DNA from: Streptomyces sp. 840.1
Lineage (GTDB): Bacteria > Actinomycetota > Actinomycetes > Streptomycetales > Streptomycetaceae
Reading direction: 5' to 3'
DNA: 64,000 nucleotides
Assembly (NCBI RefSeq): GCF_003751445.1
Contig: NZ_RJUU01000001.1
Location: 3,663,001 to 3,727,000 of the forward strand
The number at the start of each line of letters is the position of its first letter. Position 1 is the first letter of the stretch. This document shows positions 36,436 through 44,346 of the stretch, piece after piece. The notes under the pieces were generated by a model, which was not told the DNA's origin, did not search any database, and was given only the letters and a program-made list of their open reading frames with translations. Both the position numbers and the translations under genes were made by a program.

Positions 36436-37122
36436 CTAGCGGCCATTCGGGGGAGTGGAGGGAGTGGAGGGAGTGGAGGGGGTGGTGACGGGCTCGGCCT
36501 CGCACATCATCGGTTCGAGATAGCGGAAGAGGGCCGTCTTGAGCTCCTTGGTGTACGCCTCCCGCTCCGCCCCCTCGTGCGCCATGATCACATCCAGCCC
36601 CGCCTTGAACAGGGCGAAGATCATCGCGGCGACGCGGGTGAGGTCGGCGGCGGGGGTGCCCGGAAGGTAGCCGGCGAGGATGGTTTCGACCCTGGTGAGC
36701 ATCGCCGTGTGGATGGCGTCGTGGTCCTGCGTGATCGTGCCGGGGATCTCGGAGCCGTGCATCAGGACCGTGAAGGCCGGGTTCTCGCAGTTGAACTCGA
36801 TGAGCGGGTCGAGGGTGGCGTCGAGCAGCTGGTCCAGCGGGAGTTCGAAGTGGTTCGGGAGGAACGCGGCTCCGTATGTCTCCTGCCAGCGGTTCAGGAG
36901 CTGGTCACCCAGCTCGACCGCGATGGCTTCCTTGTTTGGGAAGAACTGGTAGAGCGTGCCCGGCGAGACCCCGGCCTCGCGGGCGATGGCATTGGTGCTC
37001 GCCGCGGTGTAGCCGCTCGCGCAGAAGACGCTGGAGGCGGCCCTGAGGAGCTGGGCGATGCGGGCCTCGCCGCGGGCCTGGCGGCGGCGCGGGCGGGCGG
37101 CGGCGGGTCCGGACTCCGACAC
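36436..37122 (-). CDS. TetR family repressor of the adjacent MMPL exporter
   Basis: 228 residues from GTG 37122 (GGGGA upstream, weak). The TetR helix-turn-helix reads LLRAASSVFCASGYTAASTN then AIAREAGVSPGTLYQFFPNK. The C-terminal end carries a TPSTPSTPSTPP tail. It is divergent from an MMPL exporter, and two matching 24-bp dyads occupy the shared promoter region. Repression of both genes, relieved by a lipophilic ligand, is the expected behaviour. Confidence 0.9.
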   Translation of the reverse strand: MSESGPAAARPRRRQARGEARIAQLLRAASSVFCASGYTAASTNAIAREAGVSPGTLYQFFPNKEAIAVELGDQLLNRWQETYGAAFLPNHFELPLDQLLDATLDPLIEFNCENPAFTVLMHGSEIPGTITQDHDAIHTAMLTRVETILAGYLPGTPAADLTRVAAMIFALFKAGLDVIMAHEGAEREAYTKELKTALFRYLEPMMCEAEPVTTPSTPSTPSTPPNGR

Positions 37123-37153
37123 GGTGTATCCCCAGCTTTCGTGTGCGGTTGAC

Positions 37154-37206
37154 AAACACGAGTGGCCGCTCGCATTTTTGTGAAACGCGAGTGATGACTC
37201 GTGTTT
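37154..37206. promoter_or_regulatory. Two tandem TetR operators
   Basis: Two dyads with the same form AAAYRCGAG-N6-CTCGYRTTT lie at 37154-37177 and 37183-37206; their centres are 29 bases apart, about three helical turns, so two dimers could bind on the same face. The outer half-sites also form a perfect 11-bp inverted repeat (CAAACACGAGT/ACTCGTGTTTG). A TTGACA at 37149-37154 abuts the first dyad. Confidence 0.85.
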
Positions 37207-37305
37207 GCCAGTGTATGTGGCAACGACTGATCCATGCTGCCCTGCGCAGCCGCTTCGCGCTGCCGCCCGGGTGCCTGGATCCGGGGGAAAAGAGGACACC
37301 GCACC

Positions 37306-39537
37306 ATGCCTCAAGTCAACGGTTCGGAGCGCATCGGGGGCTGGACCCGTTTCGTCACCGCGCGGCCGAGGCTCGCCCTGCTGGCGGCCCTCGTGATCAC
37401 GGCGCTCGCGGTCTTCGCCGGCAGCGGGGTCGCGGACCGGATGGGCAGTGGTGGCTGGGAGCCCCCGAGCGCCGAATCGACCTATACGACCAAGGCGCTG
37501 GAGCGCGAGTTCCCGGCGTCCCAGCCGAATCTGCTGCTGCTCGTCGACAGCGGCGGCGTATCCGTCGACGATCCCGCGGTGGCCGCCGAGGCGGCGCGCC
37601 TCACCGAGCGGCTGGCCGGCGAGAAGGACGTCACGGGCGTCGGCTCGTACTGGCAGAGCAAGGCGCCCGCACTCCGCGCCGAGGACGGGCGGGAGGCGCT
37701 GATCGCGGCCCGGATCGAGGGCGACGAGAAGGCGGTGGGCGAGGTCCTGGACCGGCTGGCCCCGCGCTACCGAGGTGCGCACGGGCCGGTGGACGTCTCG
37801 GTCGGGGGGCCGGTCGCCGTGCGCCACGAGATGCAGACGATCATCCAGGACGACCTGCTGCGGGCCGAGATGATCGCCCTGCCGGTCACGCTCGTGCTGC
37901 TCGTCATGGTCTTCGGCAGCGCGATCGCCGCCCTGCTGCCGCTGGGGGTGGGCATCGTCGCCATCCTGGGCACCAACGCCGTGCTGCGTGGCATCACCGA
38001 ATTCACCGATGTCTCGGTCTTCGCCCAGAACCTCACCACCGCGCTCGGCCTGGGACTCGCCATCGACTACGCCCTGTTCATCGTGCGCCGGTTCCGCGAG
38101 GAGCTGGCGGCCGGTGCGCAGACGCGCGAGGCGGTGGGGACGACCTTGCGCACGGCGGGGCGGACCGTCCTGTTCTCCGCGCTCACCGTCGCGGTCTCGC
38201 TCGCGGCGATGCTGGTCTTCCCGCAGTACTTCCTCCGCTCGTTCGCCTACGCGGGCATCGCCGTCGTGGTGCTGGCCGCCACGGCCGCGCTGGTGCTCCT
38301 GCCGGCCGCGCTGATGCTGCTCGGCCCCCGGGTCAACTCCCTGGATCTGCGAAAGGTGCTGCGCCGGGGGCGTGCGGTGCCGTCGGCTGCGACCGGGTCA
38401 GGCAGGGGGTGGGGGCGGTTCGCCGCGCTGGTGCTGCGCAGGGCGCCGCTCTTCGCGGTCGTCACGAGTGTGGGGCTGGTGCTGCTCGGGCTGCCGTTCC
38501 TCGGGGTGAGGTTCGGCACGGCGGACGATCGCCAGTTGCCGGCCTCCGCCGAGTCACGTGTGGTCCAGGAGCACATCAGGGACGGGTTCCCCGGCAGCCC
38601 CGGCGGCGGCCTCGAAGTCCTCGCGGAAGGCGCCGCGACCCCGGCCCAGTACGCCGAGTACCGCAGCCGGATCGCGGCGCTCCCGGGCGCCCTGCGGGTC
38701 GACGGCCCGGTCGTCGAGGGGAGCTCGGCCTACTTCAGCGTGCTACCGAAGGAGGAGTCCGTGGGGGAGGAGTCGCAGGCCCTGGTGAAGGACCTCCGGG
38801 CCGAGCCCGCGCCCTTCGACACCTCGGTGGCCGGTACCGCAGCCGCGCTGGTCGATTCGAAGGCCGCCATCGCGGACCGGCTGCCCTGGGCGGTGGGCAT
38901 CATCGTCGTGGTGACCCTGCTGCTGGTCTTCCTGCTCACCGGAAGCGTGCTGATTCCCCTCCAGGCCGTCGTGCTCAATGCCCTGAGCCTCACGGCGATG
39001 TTCGGAGCCGTCGTCTGGGTGTTCCAGGACGGGCATCTGTCCGGGCTGCTCGCCTTCACCAGCACCGGGGACATAGAGACGACACTGCCGGTGCTGATGT
39101 TCTGCGTCGCCTTCGGACTCTCCATGGACTACGGGGTGTTCCTGCTTTCCAGGATCAAGGAGGAGTACGACAGGACCGGCGACCACGAGCACTCGGTCGC
39201 GTTCGGGCTGCGGCACACCGGCGGTCTGATCACCGCGGCGGCTGTGATCCTCGCGGTGGTGATGGTCGCGATCGGCACGTCGCGGGTGACCAACACCAAG
39301 ATGCTCGGCCTGGGCATCGCCCTGGCCGTGCTGGTGGACGCCATGGTCGTGCGCAGCCTGCTGGTCCCGTCCGTGATGAAGCTGATGGGCCGGGTCTCCT
39401 GGTGGGCCCCGGCACCACTGAGGGCCTTCCACCGCCGATTCGGCCTGAGCGAAGGGGAGTCCGTGCGGCCGGTGGCCCGGGAGATATCGGGGCCCGCCGC
39501 CGAGCGCGAGCGCGACAGAGTCACCAGCGGGACGTAG
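37306..39537 (+). CDS. MMPL family RND transporter
   Basis: 743-residue inner-membrane transporter of the MMPL class of the RND superfamily, which exports lipids, siderophores or drugs using the proton gradient. Two halves each have a membrane helix, a large extracytoplasmic domain and a five-helix bundle. The paired membrane motifs are visible: LGLGLAIDYALFIVRRFREE in half 1 and CVAFGLSMDYGVFLLSRIKE in half 2, with the Asp-Tyr pairs of the proton relay. ATG 37306 is the start consistent with the first helix. Divergent TetR regulator; probable inducible efflux. Confidence 0.93.
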   Translation: MPQVNGSERIGGWTRFVTARPRLALLAALVITALAVFAGSGVADRMGSGGWEPPSAESTYTTKALEREFPASQPNLLLLVDSGGVSVDDPAVAAEAARLTERLAGEKDVTGVGSYWQSKAPALRAEDGREALIAARIEGDEKAVGEVLDRLAPRYRGAHGPVDVSVGGPVAVRHEMQTIIQDDLLRAEMIALPVTLVLLVMVFGSAIAALLPLGVGIVAILGTNAVLRGITEFTDVSVFAQNLTTALGLGLAIDYALFIVRRFREELAAGAQTREAVGTTLRTAGRTVLFSALTVAVSLAAMLVFPQYFLRSFAYAGIAVVVLAATAALVLLPAALMLLGPRVNSLDLRKVLRRGRAVPSAATGSGRGWGRFAALVLRRAPLFAVVTSVGLVLLGLPFLGVRFGTADDRQLPASAESRVVQEHIRDGFPGSPGGGLEVLAEGAATPAQYAEYRSRIAALPGALRVDGPVVEGSSAYFSVLPKEESVGEESQALVKDLRAEPAPFDTSVAGTAAALVDSKAAIADRLPWAVGIIVVVTLLLVFLLTGSVLIPLQAVVLNALSLTAMFGAVVWVFQDGHLSGLLAFTSTGDIETTLPVLMFCVAFGLSMDYGVFLLSRIKEEYDRTGDHEHSVAFGLRHTGGLITAAAVILAVVMVAIGTSRVTNTKMLGLGIALAVLVDAMVVRSLLVPSVMKLMGRVSWWAPAPLRAFHRRFGLSEGESVRPVAREISGPAAERERDRVTSGT

Positions 39538-39608
39538 CCGCTGAGGGGGAGGGGTGGGCGGGGTGGTGACTCAGTCGCGCCCGGCGGCGGGCCCGGCGGC
39601 GAGCGCGA

Positions 39609-39630
39609 CGGCGGGGCTGCCACCCCGCCG
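39609..39630. terminator. Hairpin between MMPL and HTH genes
   Basis: CGGCGGGG pairs perfectly with CCCCGCCG around a CTGCCA loop in the 106-base gap between converging genes. Confidence 0.6.
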
Positions 39631-39643
39631 CCCCGGCCCCCGC

Positions 39644-39841
39644 TCAGTCCCGGCGGCCCCGGTTGCCGGGGCGGGTGGTGACCCAGGTACGGATGGTGTC
39701 CGCGTACCAGTACGGCTTGCCGCCCTCCACGTGATCCGGTGGCGGAAGGAGACCGTGTTTCCGGTAGGAGCGGACGGTGTCCGGCTGCACCCGGATGTGA
39801 GCGGCAATGTCCTTGTAGGACCAGAGCCTTCTGTCCGTCAT
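39644..39841 (-). CDS. Small MerR-like/excisionase-like DNA-binding protein
   Basis: 65 residues consisting almost wholly of a winged-helix fold: LWSYKDIAAHIRVQPDTVRS (helix-turn-helix), then YRKHGLLPPPDHVEGGKPYW (wing) and DTIRTWVTTRPG. This resembles HTH_17/BldC-size MerR-superfamily proteins. ATG 39841 is chosen for GAGAGAGG 8 bases upstream. There is no partner gene on the same strand and no nearby integrase, so I read it as a stand-alone regulator rather than an excisionase. Confidence 0.8.
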   Translation of the reverse strand: MTDRRLWSYKDIAAHIRVQPDTVRSYRKHGLLPPPDHVEGGKPYWYADTIRTWVTTRPGNRGRRD

Positions 39842-40155
39842 GGGTAACACCTCTCTCTACCGCAGCGGCAGCCCGGAGGTCGTCGGGGGTGCTGCGGCCG
39901 CACCGACGCCGACGATCACTCGGTCTGTGTCCGGTGAACGAGGACGTTGAGGGACGGGGAGGGGCTGTCGAGTGCCTGTGACATAAATCGCGCGTAATGG
40001 AGATATGTGTGACGAGGAAGTGATCTCTGTGACGGAAGGAGTGCACTGGGGCAAAGGGGGTTACGAGCCCGTGGGGGTGTCCGCCCTCGGCCTCTGCACC
40101 TCAGATGTGCCTCAACTGTGGTGATACCGGGACCGACTCCGGGCACGCTTGTCCC
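39842..40155. other. Divergent intergenic region, 314 bases
   Basis: The gap separates the small HTH gene from the divergent 122-residue gene. The stretch around 39980-40020 is unusually AT-rich for this genome (ATAAATCGCGCGTAATGGAG) and probably contains a promoter. I see no strong palindrome. One short frame (40029-40124) is discussed among the rejected items. Confidence 0.5.
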
Positions 40156-40524
40156 ATGACTGGTTTTGGTAAGCAGAACATGGCCGTCCTCGTACTGCGC
40201 GAGGCGGATGACATCACCACCCTGCTCCGGCGGGCCCTGGACACCGCGCCCGCCGAGGAACGCCCGGGGCTGGAAAGGGCCATGGCGCTCACCGCCGAGG
40301 CCGGTGCCGTTCCGGACGCGGAGCTGCGCGGCCGCTGGGCCCTGCGCAGGATGGCATCGGCCGGGTACGAGGGGCCGCCCCGCGCGGTCGCCGCGGTCAA
40401 GGCGCTGCGTACGGCCGAGCGGAGCCTGAGCCTGCTCCAGGCGGTGAACCTGTCGAAGGACGCGGAGGCCGTCACGATGGGCGCGAAGGAGGACGCGCAG
40501 GAGGAAGCGAAGGACGGTGCGTGA
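40156..40524 (+). CDS. Small alpha-helical protein of unknown function
   Basis: 122 residues from ATG 40156. Upstream codons have poor third-position bias, so the longer frame from 40105 (with a CLNCG...HACP cysteine pattern) is not preferred. The product is mostly helical with repeated amphipathic segments (ADDITTLLRRALDTAPAEER, RWALRRMASAGYEGPPRAVA, VKALRTAERSLSLLQAVN) and a charged tail. No signal peptide or catalytic motif. It precedes DUF3626 by 107 bases with repeat DNA between. Confidence 0.65.
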   Translation: MTGFGKQNMAVLVLREADDITTLLRRALDTAPAEERPGLERAMALTAEAGAVPDAELRGRWALRRMASAGYEGPPRAVAAVKALRTAERSLSLLQAVNLSKDAEAVTMGAKEDAQEEAKDGA

Positions 40525-40560
40525 CGCGTGAGGAGGCGGATGCCGGGCGGGCTGCGGAGC

Positions 40561-40608
40561 CGGAGGCCCGGTAAACCGGAGGCCCGGTAAACCGGAGGCA
40601 CGGGTGGG
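40561..40608 (+). repeat. 16-bp tandem repeat with embedded dyads
   Basis: CGGAGGCCCGGTAAAC occurs twice exactly (40561-40576, 40577-40592), followed by a degenerate third copy. Each junction makes CCGGT-AA-ACCGG, and each unit contains a GGAGG. It lies 23 bases before the DUF3626 start. Confidence 0.85.
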
Positions 40609-40631
40609 CCGCCCCGCGCGAGACTGCGCCG

Positions 40632-41588
40632 GTGACCGCTGACTCCCCGCCCTCGCCCCCGCTGCCCACCACGCCTTCCTCCCCATCCTCCTCCTCCGCC
40701 TCCGCTCTCTCCGCGCGCTCCTCCCCGTCCTCCCTCTCCTCCTCGCCGCTGGGCTCGGCGCAGGCGCGTGCTCTGAGCCATGTGGCCGCACTCTCCTCCG
40801 GGCGGCCGCTGGACCGCGCCGTACCGCTCACGCTGAACTTCCACCCGGACCGGACGGCGGGCGGACGCCCCATCCTGGCGGGGCTTGCGCAGGACGGCGT
40901 CTACCGGTCGCAGTTCGTCACCGGTACCAGCAACGGCGGGCTGACGGCGCATCCGGGCGGTGACCGGTGGCGCTGGGAGAGCCGGATCTTCGGCGGCGCC
41001 TACGACAGCGGGCCGGGCGAACAACGGCCGGTGTACGGGGCGTTGAACTTCCGGCGGCTGGCGACCGGGGCCGCGCCCCGGTTCGGTTCGGCGCACTTCA
41101 GGCTGACCGCGCAGACGCTGGAGCGGGCCACCTTCTGCTACCCGGACAGCGCCGCCGAGCCCTCGGACTTCGGCGTCGCCGGCCGGATGGGCCTCATCGA
41201 ACTCGCCGAGTCCGACAGCCGGGACGCGCTCGACGACTACATCGAGGCGCAGGTGCACGGCCCGGTCCTGCTCGACCGCCATCTGGAGGCACTGGTCCTC
41301 GACCCGAGTTTCCGGGGCACCGCCGTGGAGGAGGCCGCGCGACGGCTGCCCTGCCGTACGGAGTGGCACGGCGGCTTCCGGCTGACCGTGGCTGAGCTGC
41401 GCCGCCACCCGGACTACCGGGGCCAGGAGTTCGTCGACCTCGGCGCGGAGATCTCCCGGGGCGGGCTGCTCGATCCCCGGATCATCGGAGAGGCCGCCCG
41501 CACCGGCCGTTACGAGGCACAGTCGCTGAAGAGGGTCTGGCACTGCCTGGCCCGCTTCGGCGCCCCGGACCGCACCGCATCACCCTGA
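40632..41588 (+). CDS. DUF3626 family protein with Ser-rich N-terminus
   Basis: 318 residues. After about 45 low-complexity Ser/Pro residues comes the DUF3626 domain: PLTLNFHPDRTAGGRPI, LAQDGVYRSQFVTGTSNGGL, RIFGGAYDSGPGEQRPVYGA and NFRRLATGAAPRFGSAHFRL. The strict HPDR, SQFxTGxSNGG and RFGSxH motifs look catalytic, but I know of no established reaction. GTG start at 40632; the repeat just upstream may supply the ribosome-binding site. The Ser-rich leader may be partly untranslated if a later start is used. Confidence 0.82.
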   Translation: MTADSPPSPPLPTTPSSPSSSSASALSARSSPSSLSSSPLGSAQARALSHVAALSSGRPLDRAVPLTLNFHPDRTAGGRPILAGLAQDGVYRSQFVTGTSNGGLTAHPGGDRWRWESRIFGGAYDSGPGEQRPVYGALNFRRLATGAAPRFGSAHFRLTAQTLERATFCYPDSAAEPSDFGVAGRMGLIELAESDSRDALDDYIEAQVHGPVLLDRHLEALVLDPSFRGTAVEEAARRLPCRTEWHGGFRLTVAELRRHPDYRGQEFVDLGAEISRGGLLDPRIIGEAARTGRYEAQSLKRVWHCLARFGAPDRTASP

Positions 41589-41660
41589 CCGTCTGAAGGG
41601 TCAGAAGGGCGCGGGAGGCTGCGGCTATCGGTGGTCGGTGGTCGGCTGTCGCGTCACGCG

Positions 41661-42032
41661 TCACGCGCGCCAGAGCGCCGACCAGGTCTGCGGGCCGACG
41701 AGGCCGTCCGGTACGAGGGGCGGGTGATCGGCCTGGAAGCGCTGGACGGCAGTGAGGGTCCGCGTGTCGAACGTGCCGTTCACCGCCTCCCACGGCAGGT
41801 AGCGCCGGTTGGCGAGCATGCACTGAACCTGGGAGACACGGTCGCCCTGTTCGCCGAAGACGGTCGGCGCGGCGCCGTCGTAGAAGGCGCAGACGGGGCT
41901 GGAGCCGGCCGGCGGGGCGTTGCTCTCGTCGGCCGAGGCGCCGGGGGCGGCGGCGAGCGCGGTGGCCAGGGCGAGCGCGGCGAGGGCCGAGGCCCCGGCC
42001 GTCCGGCGGGACGGCAGCGTTTGGCGGATCAC
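41661..42032 (-). CDS. Secreted peptidoglycan-binding domain protein
   Basis: 123 residues; GTG 42032 lies 9 bases after AGGAG. A Sec signal peptide (ALAALALATALAAAPGASA) precedes one PG_binding_1 domain: VSQVQCMLANRRYLPWEAVN, GTFDTRTLTAVQRFQADHP and PDGLVGPQTWSALW. The two cysteines (CAFYDG and VQCML) may form a disulfide. No enzymatic domain, so it is a stand-alone wall-binding module. Confidence 0.88.
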   Translation of the reverse strand: MIRQTLPSRRTAGASALAALALATALAAAPGASADESNAPPAGSSPVCAFYDGAAPTVFGEQGDRVSQVQCMLANRRYLPWEAVNGTFDTRTLTAVQRFQADHPPLVPDGLVGPQTWSALWRA

Positions 42033-42132
42033 GGTGAGTTGCTCCTGAAGGGGTGCGGGGGCGGTTGCGGGACGCGATGGTGACCGCGCCCCGGCTCTCT
42101 CACCGAGGACAACACCGCGTACCGCCGTCACG

Positions 42133-43083
42133 TCACGTTCCGGGCCGCTCGGCGTGTCGGGCGGCCCGCTCCGGGCTGCCGCAGGAGCGAAGGAACTCCC
42201 GGGTGCGGCGGGCGATCGGGAACGGCGCGTCGGGCGGGCACGGGTACATGTCCTGCTCGACGATCGCGAACAGGTCGACGTCCAGCCGTCGCGCGGCGTC
42301 CAGCACCGGTGCCAGGGCGGGCACCCCGCCCGGCGGTTCGCACATCACCCCGCGCGCCACGGCGGGACCGAACGGCACCTCGTTCGCCACCACTTCGGCC
42401 AGGATCTCCGGGTCGACCTGCTTGAGGTGGAGATAGCCGATCCGTTCGCCGTAGGTCTCGATCAGTTTGACGCTGTCGCCGCCGCAGTAGGCGTAGTGCC
42501 CGGTGTCGAGGCAGAGCGAGACCAGCGCGGGATCGGTGGCGTCGAGGAACCGGCTGACGTTCTCCTCGCTGTCGATGTGGGTGTCGGCGTGCGGGTGGAC
42601 GACGATGCGCAGACCGAAGCGGTCCTGCACCTCGCGCCCCAGCCGCTCCGTCTGGGTGGTGAGGTCGCTCCACTGTTCCGCCGTGAGCGTGCGGTCCTCC
42701 AGTACCTCGCCCGTCTTGTCGTCGCGCCAGAACGACGGGATGACCACGAGATGGTCGGCGCCCATCGCCCGGGTGAGTTCCGCGATGTCGGCGACATGCG
42801 CCCAGGTCCGTTCCCAGACGCCCGGACCGTGGTGCAATCCGGTGAAAACGGTGCCCGCCGAAACGCTGAGCCCGCGGCTGCGGGTCTCGTCGGTGAGACG
42901 GGCCGGATCGGTCGGGAGGTAGCCGTACGGGCCGAGCTCGATCCACTCGTAACCGGCGGTGGAGACCTCGTCGAGGAAGCGGTGCCAGGGCACCTGCTGC
43001 GGATCGTCGGGGAACCACACCCCCCAGGAGTCGGGCGCGGAGCCGATACGGATGCGGGCCGGAGGGGATGCGGAGGGGGTCAT
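42133..43083 (-). CDS. Inosose isomerase/dehydratase-like TIM barrel (IolE/IolI type)
   Basis: 316 residues, xylose-isomerase-like barrel. Family landmarks: GSAPDSWGVWFPDD, WIELGPYGYLPTDP, RIVVHPHADTHIDSEENVSR, SLCLDTGHYAYCGGDSV, IGYLHLKQVDPEIL and FAIVEQDMYPCP, which contain the expected Glu, Asp, His and Glu metal ligands. It is divergent from iolC across a shared dyad, so it should act in myo-inositol breakdown, as 2-keto-myo-inositol dehydratase (IolE) or isomerase (IolI). Sequence alone does not decide between the two. Confidence 0.85.
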   Translation of the reverse strand: MTPSASPPARIRIGSAPDSWGVWFPDDPQQVPWHRFLDEVSTAGYEWIELGPYGYLPTDPARLTDETRSRGLSVSAGTVFTGLHHGPGVWERTWAHVADIAELTRAMGADHLVVIPSFWRDDKTGEVLEDRTLTAEQWSDLTTQTERLGREVQDRFGLRIVVHPHADTHIDSEENVSRFLDATDPALVSLCLDTGHYAYCGGDSVKLIETYGERIGYLHLKQVDPEILAEVVANEVPFGPAVARGVMCEPPGGVPALAPVLDAARRLDVDLFAIVEQDMYPCPPDAPFPIARRTREFLRSCGSPERAARHAERPGT

Positions 43084-43114
43084 GCGCTCCAGCCTCACCG
43101 TCCGGGGAGATGAG

Positions 43115-43154
43115 TGTCAAGCATTAGTCCGTATGTCCGGACCAATCATTGACA
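43115..43154. promoter_or_regulatory. Divergent iol promoters with a symmetric operator
   Basis: TTGACA -35 elements point outward on both strands (43149-43154 plus; 43115-43120 minus). Between them, centred on the same base pair, are the arms ATTAGTCCG (43123-43131) and CGGACCAAT (43138-43146), 8 of 9 pairs, 6-base spacer. One regulator bound here would control both the iol operon and the divergent barrel gene. No regulator gene is adjacent. Confidence 0.8.
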
Positions 43155-43230
43155 GCATTCGGGGGAGGAGTTAGACCGGGGACGGCAGTTGCGTCCGCCA
43201 GCTGCCGCACCGGCCGTCGAAGGGACACAG

Positions 43231-44346
43231 ATGCCTGAGCCGTACGACGTGATCACCATGGGCCGGATCGGAGTGGATCTCTACCCGCTGCAGACGGGCC
43301 TGCCGCTGGCCCGGGTGGACGCGTTCGGGAAGTTCCTCGGCGGCTCGCCCACCAACGTCGCCGTCGCGGCGGCCCGGCTGGGCAGGCGCAGTGCGGTGGT
43401 GACCCGGACGGGGCGGGACGCGTTCGGGGAGTACCTCCACCAGCAGCTCAGGGAGTTCGGGGTGGACGACCGGTGGGTGACGCCGGTCGACGCGTACCCG
43501 ACGCCGGTCACCTTCTGCGAGATCTTCCCGCCCGACGACTTCCCGCTCTACTTCTACCGCATGCCCAAGGCCCCGGACCTGGAGATCCACCCGGCGGAAC
43601 TGGATCTGGCGGCGGTGCGGTCCGCCCGGGTCTTCTGGATGACCGGCACCGGACTCTGCGCCGAACCCAGCTGTTCCGCGACGCTCGCCGCGCTGCGGGC
43701 CAGGAACCGTTCGGGCATCACGGTCTTCGACCTCGACTGGCGCCCCATGTTCTGGGACACCCCGCCGGACCCCGCGTCAGACACATCGCCGGACGCCGCA
43801 CCCGGTGGCCCGCACCACCGCTCGCCCCACCCCGCCGCCTCCGCCCGGTACCGCGAGGCCCTCGCCCACGCCACCGTCGCCGTGGGCAACCTCGACGAGT
43901 GCGAGATCGCGACCGGCGAGCGCGAACCGCACGCCGCCGCGCGCGCCCTGCTCGCCGCCGGGGTCGAGCTGGCCGTCGTGAAGCAGGGCCCCGGCGGCGT
44001 CCTCGCGGTCCACCGCGACGGCACCGTGGCCGACGTGCCGCCGCTCCCGGTGGAGGTGGTCAACGGCCTGGGCGCCGGTGACGCGTTCGGCGGCGCGCTC
44101 TGCCACGGCCTGCTCGCCGGCTGGGACACCGCCCGCATCATGCGGTACGCCAACGCCGCGGGCGCCATCGTCGCCTCCAGGCTCGCCTGCTCCTCCGCGA
44201 TGCCGTTCCCGCAGGAGGTCGAGGAAGCGCTCGCCGCAGGCTCCGTGACCGCGACGGAAGCCGCGACGCAAGCCGCCACGAAGGCCGCGACGGACCCGGG
44301 CCTCACCCCCACCCCCACCCCCACCGAATCCGGAGCGGCGTCATGA
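43231..44346 (+). CDS. iolC: 5-dehydro-2-deoxygluconokinase
   Basis: 371-residue PfkB-family sugar kinase that phosphorylates 5-dehydro-2-deoxygluconate in inositol catabolism. Motifs: FGKFLGGSPTNVAVAAARLG near the N-terminus, and the C-terminal VVNGLGAGDAFGGALCHGLL with catalytic Asp in GAGD. Two oddities make it longer than usual: a low-complexity insert of about 25 residues after MFWDTPP, rich in Pro, Asp and His, and a tail with TEAATQAATKAAT and TPTPTPT repeats. AAGGGA precedes the ATG. First gene of the iol operon; overlaps the next by 4 bases. Confidence 0.93.
   Translation: MPEPYDVITMGRIGVDLYPLQTGLPLARVDAFGKFLGGSPTNVAVAAARLGRRSAVVTRTGRDAFGEYLHQQLREFGVDDRWVTPVDAYPTPVTFCEIFPPDDFPLYFYRMPKAPDLEIHPAELDLAAVRSARVFWMTGTGLCAEPSCSATLAALRARNRSGITVFDLDWRPMFWDTPPDPASDTSPDAAPGGPHHRSPHPAASARYREALAHATVAVGNLDECEIATGEREPHAAARALLAAGVELAVVKQGPGGVLAVHRDGTVADVPPLPVEVVNGLGAGDAFGGALCHGLLAGWDTARIMRYANAAGAIVASRLACSSAMPFPQEVEEALAAGSVTATEAATQAATKAATDPGLTPTPTPTESGAAS

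Noticed and set aside
40029..40124. 31-codon frame starting GTG ACG GAA with a C-terminal CTSDVPQLW
   Set aside because: It has a possible GAGGAA site and could be a small peptide gene, but codon bias is indecisive and it lies in a promoter region; not enough support to list.
40105..40155. Upstream extension of the 40156 gene giving a CLNCG...HACP zinc-finger-like start
   Set aside because: Third codon positions are poor and no ribosome-binding site precedes it; the cysteine spacing is probably chance.
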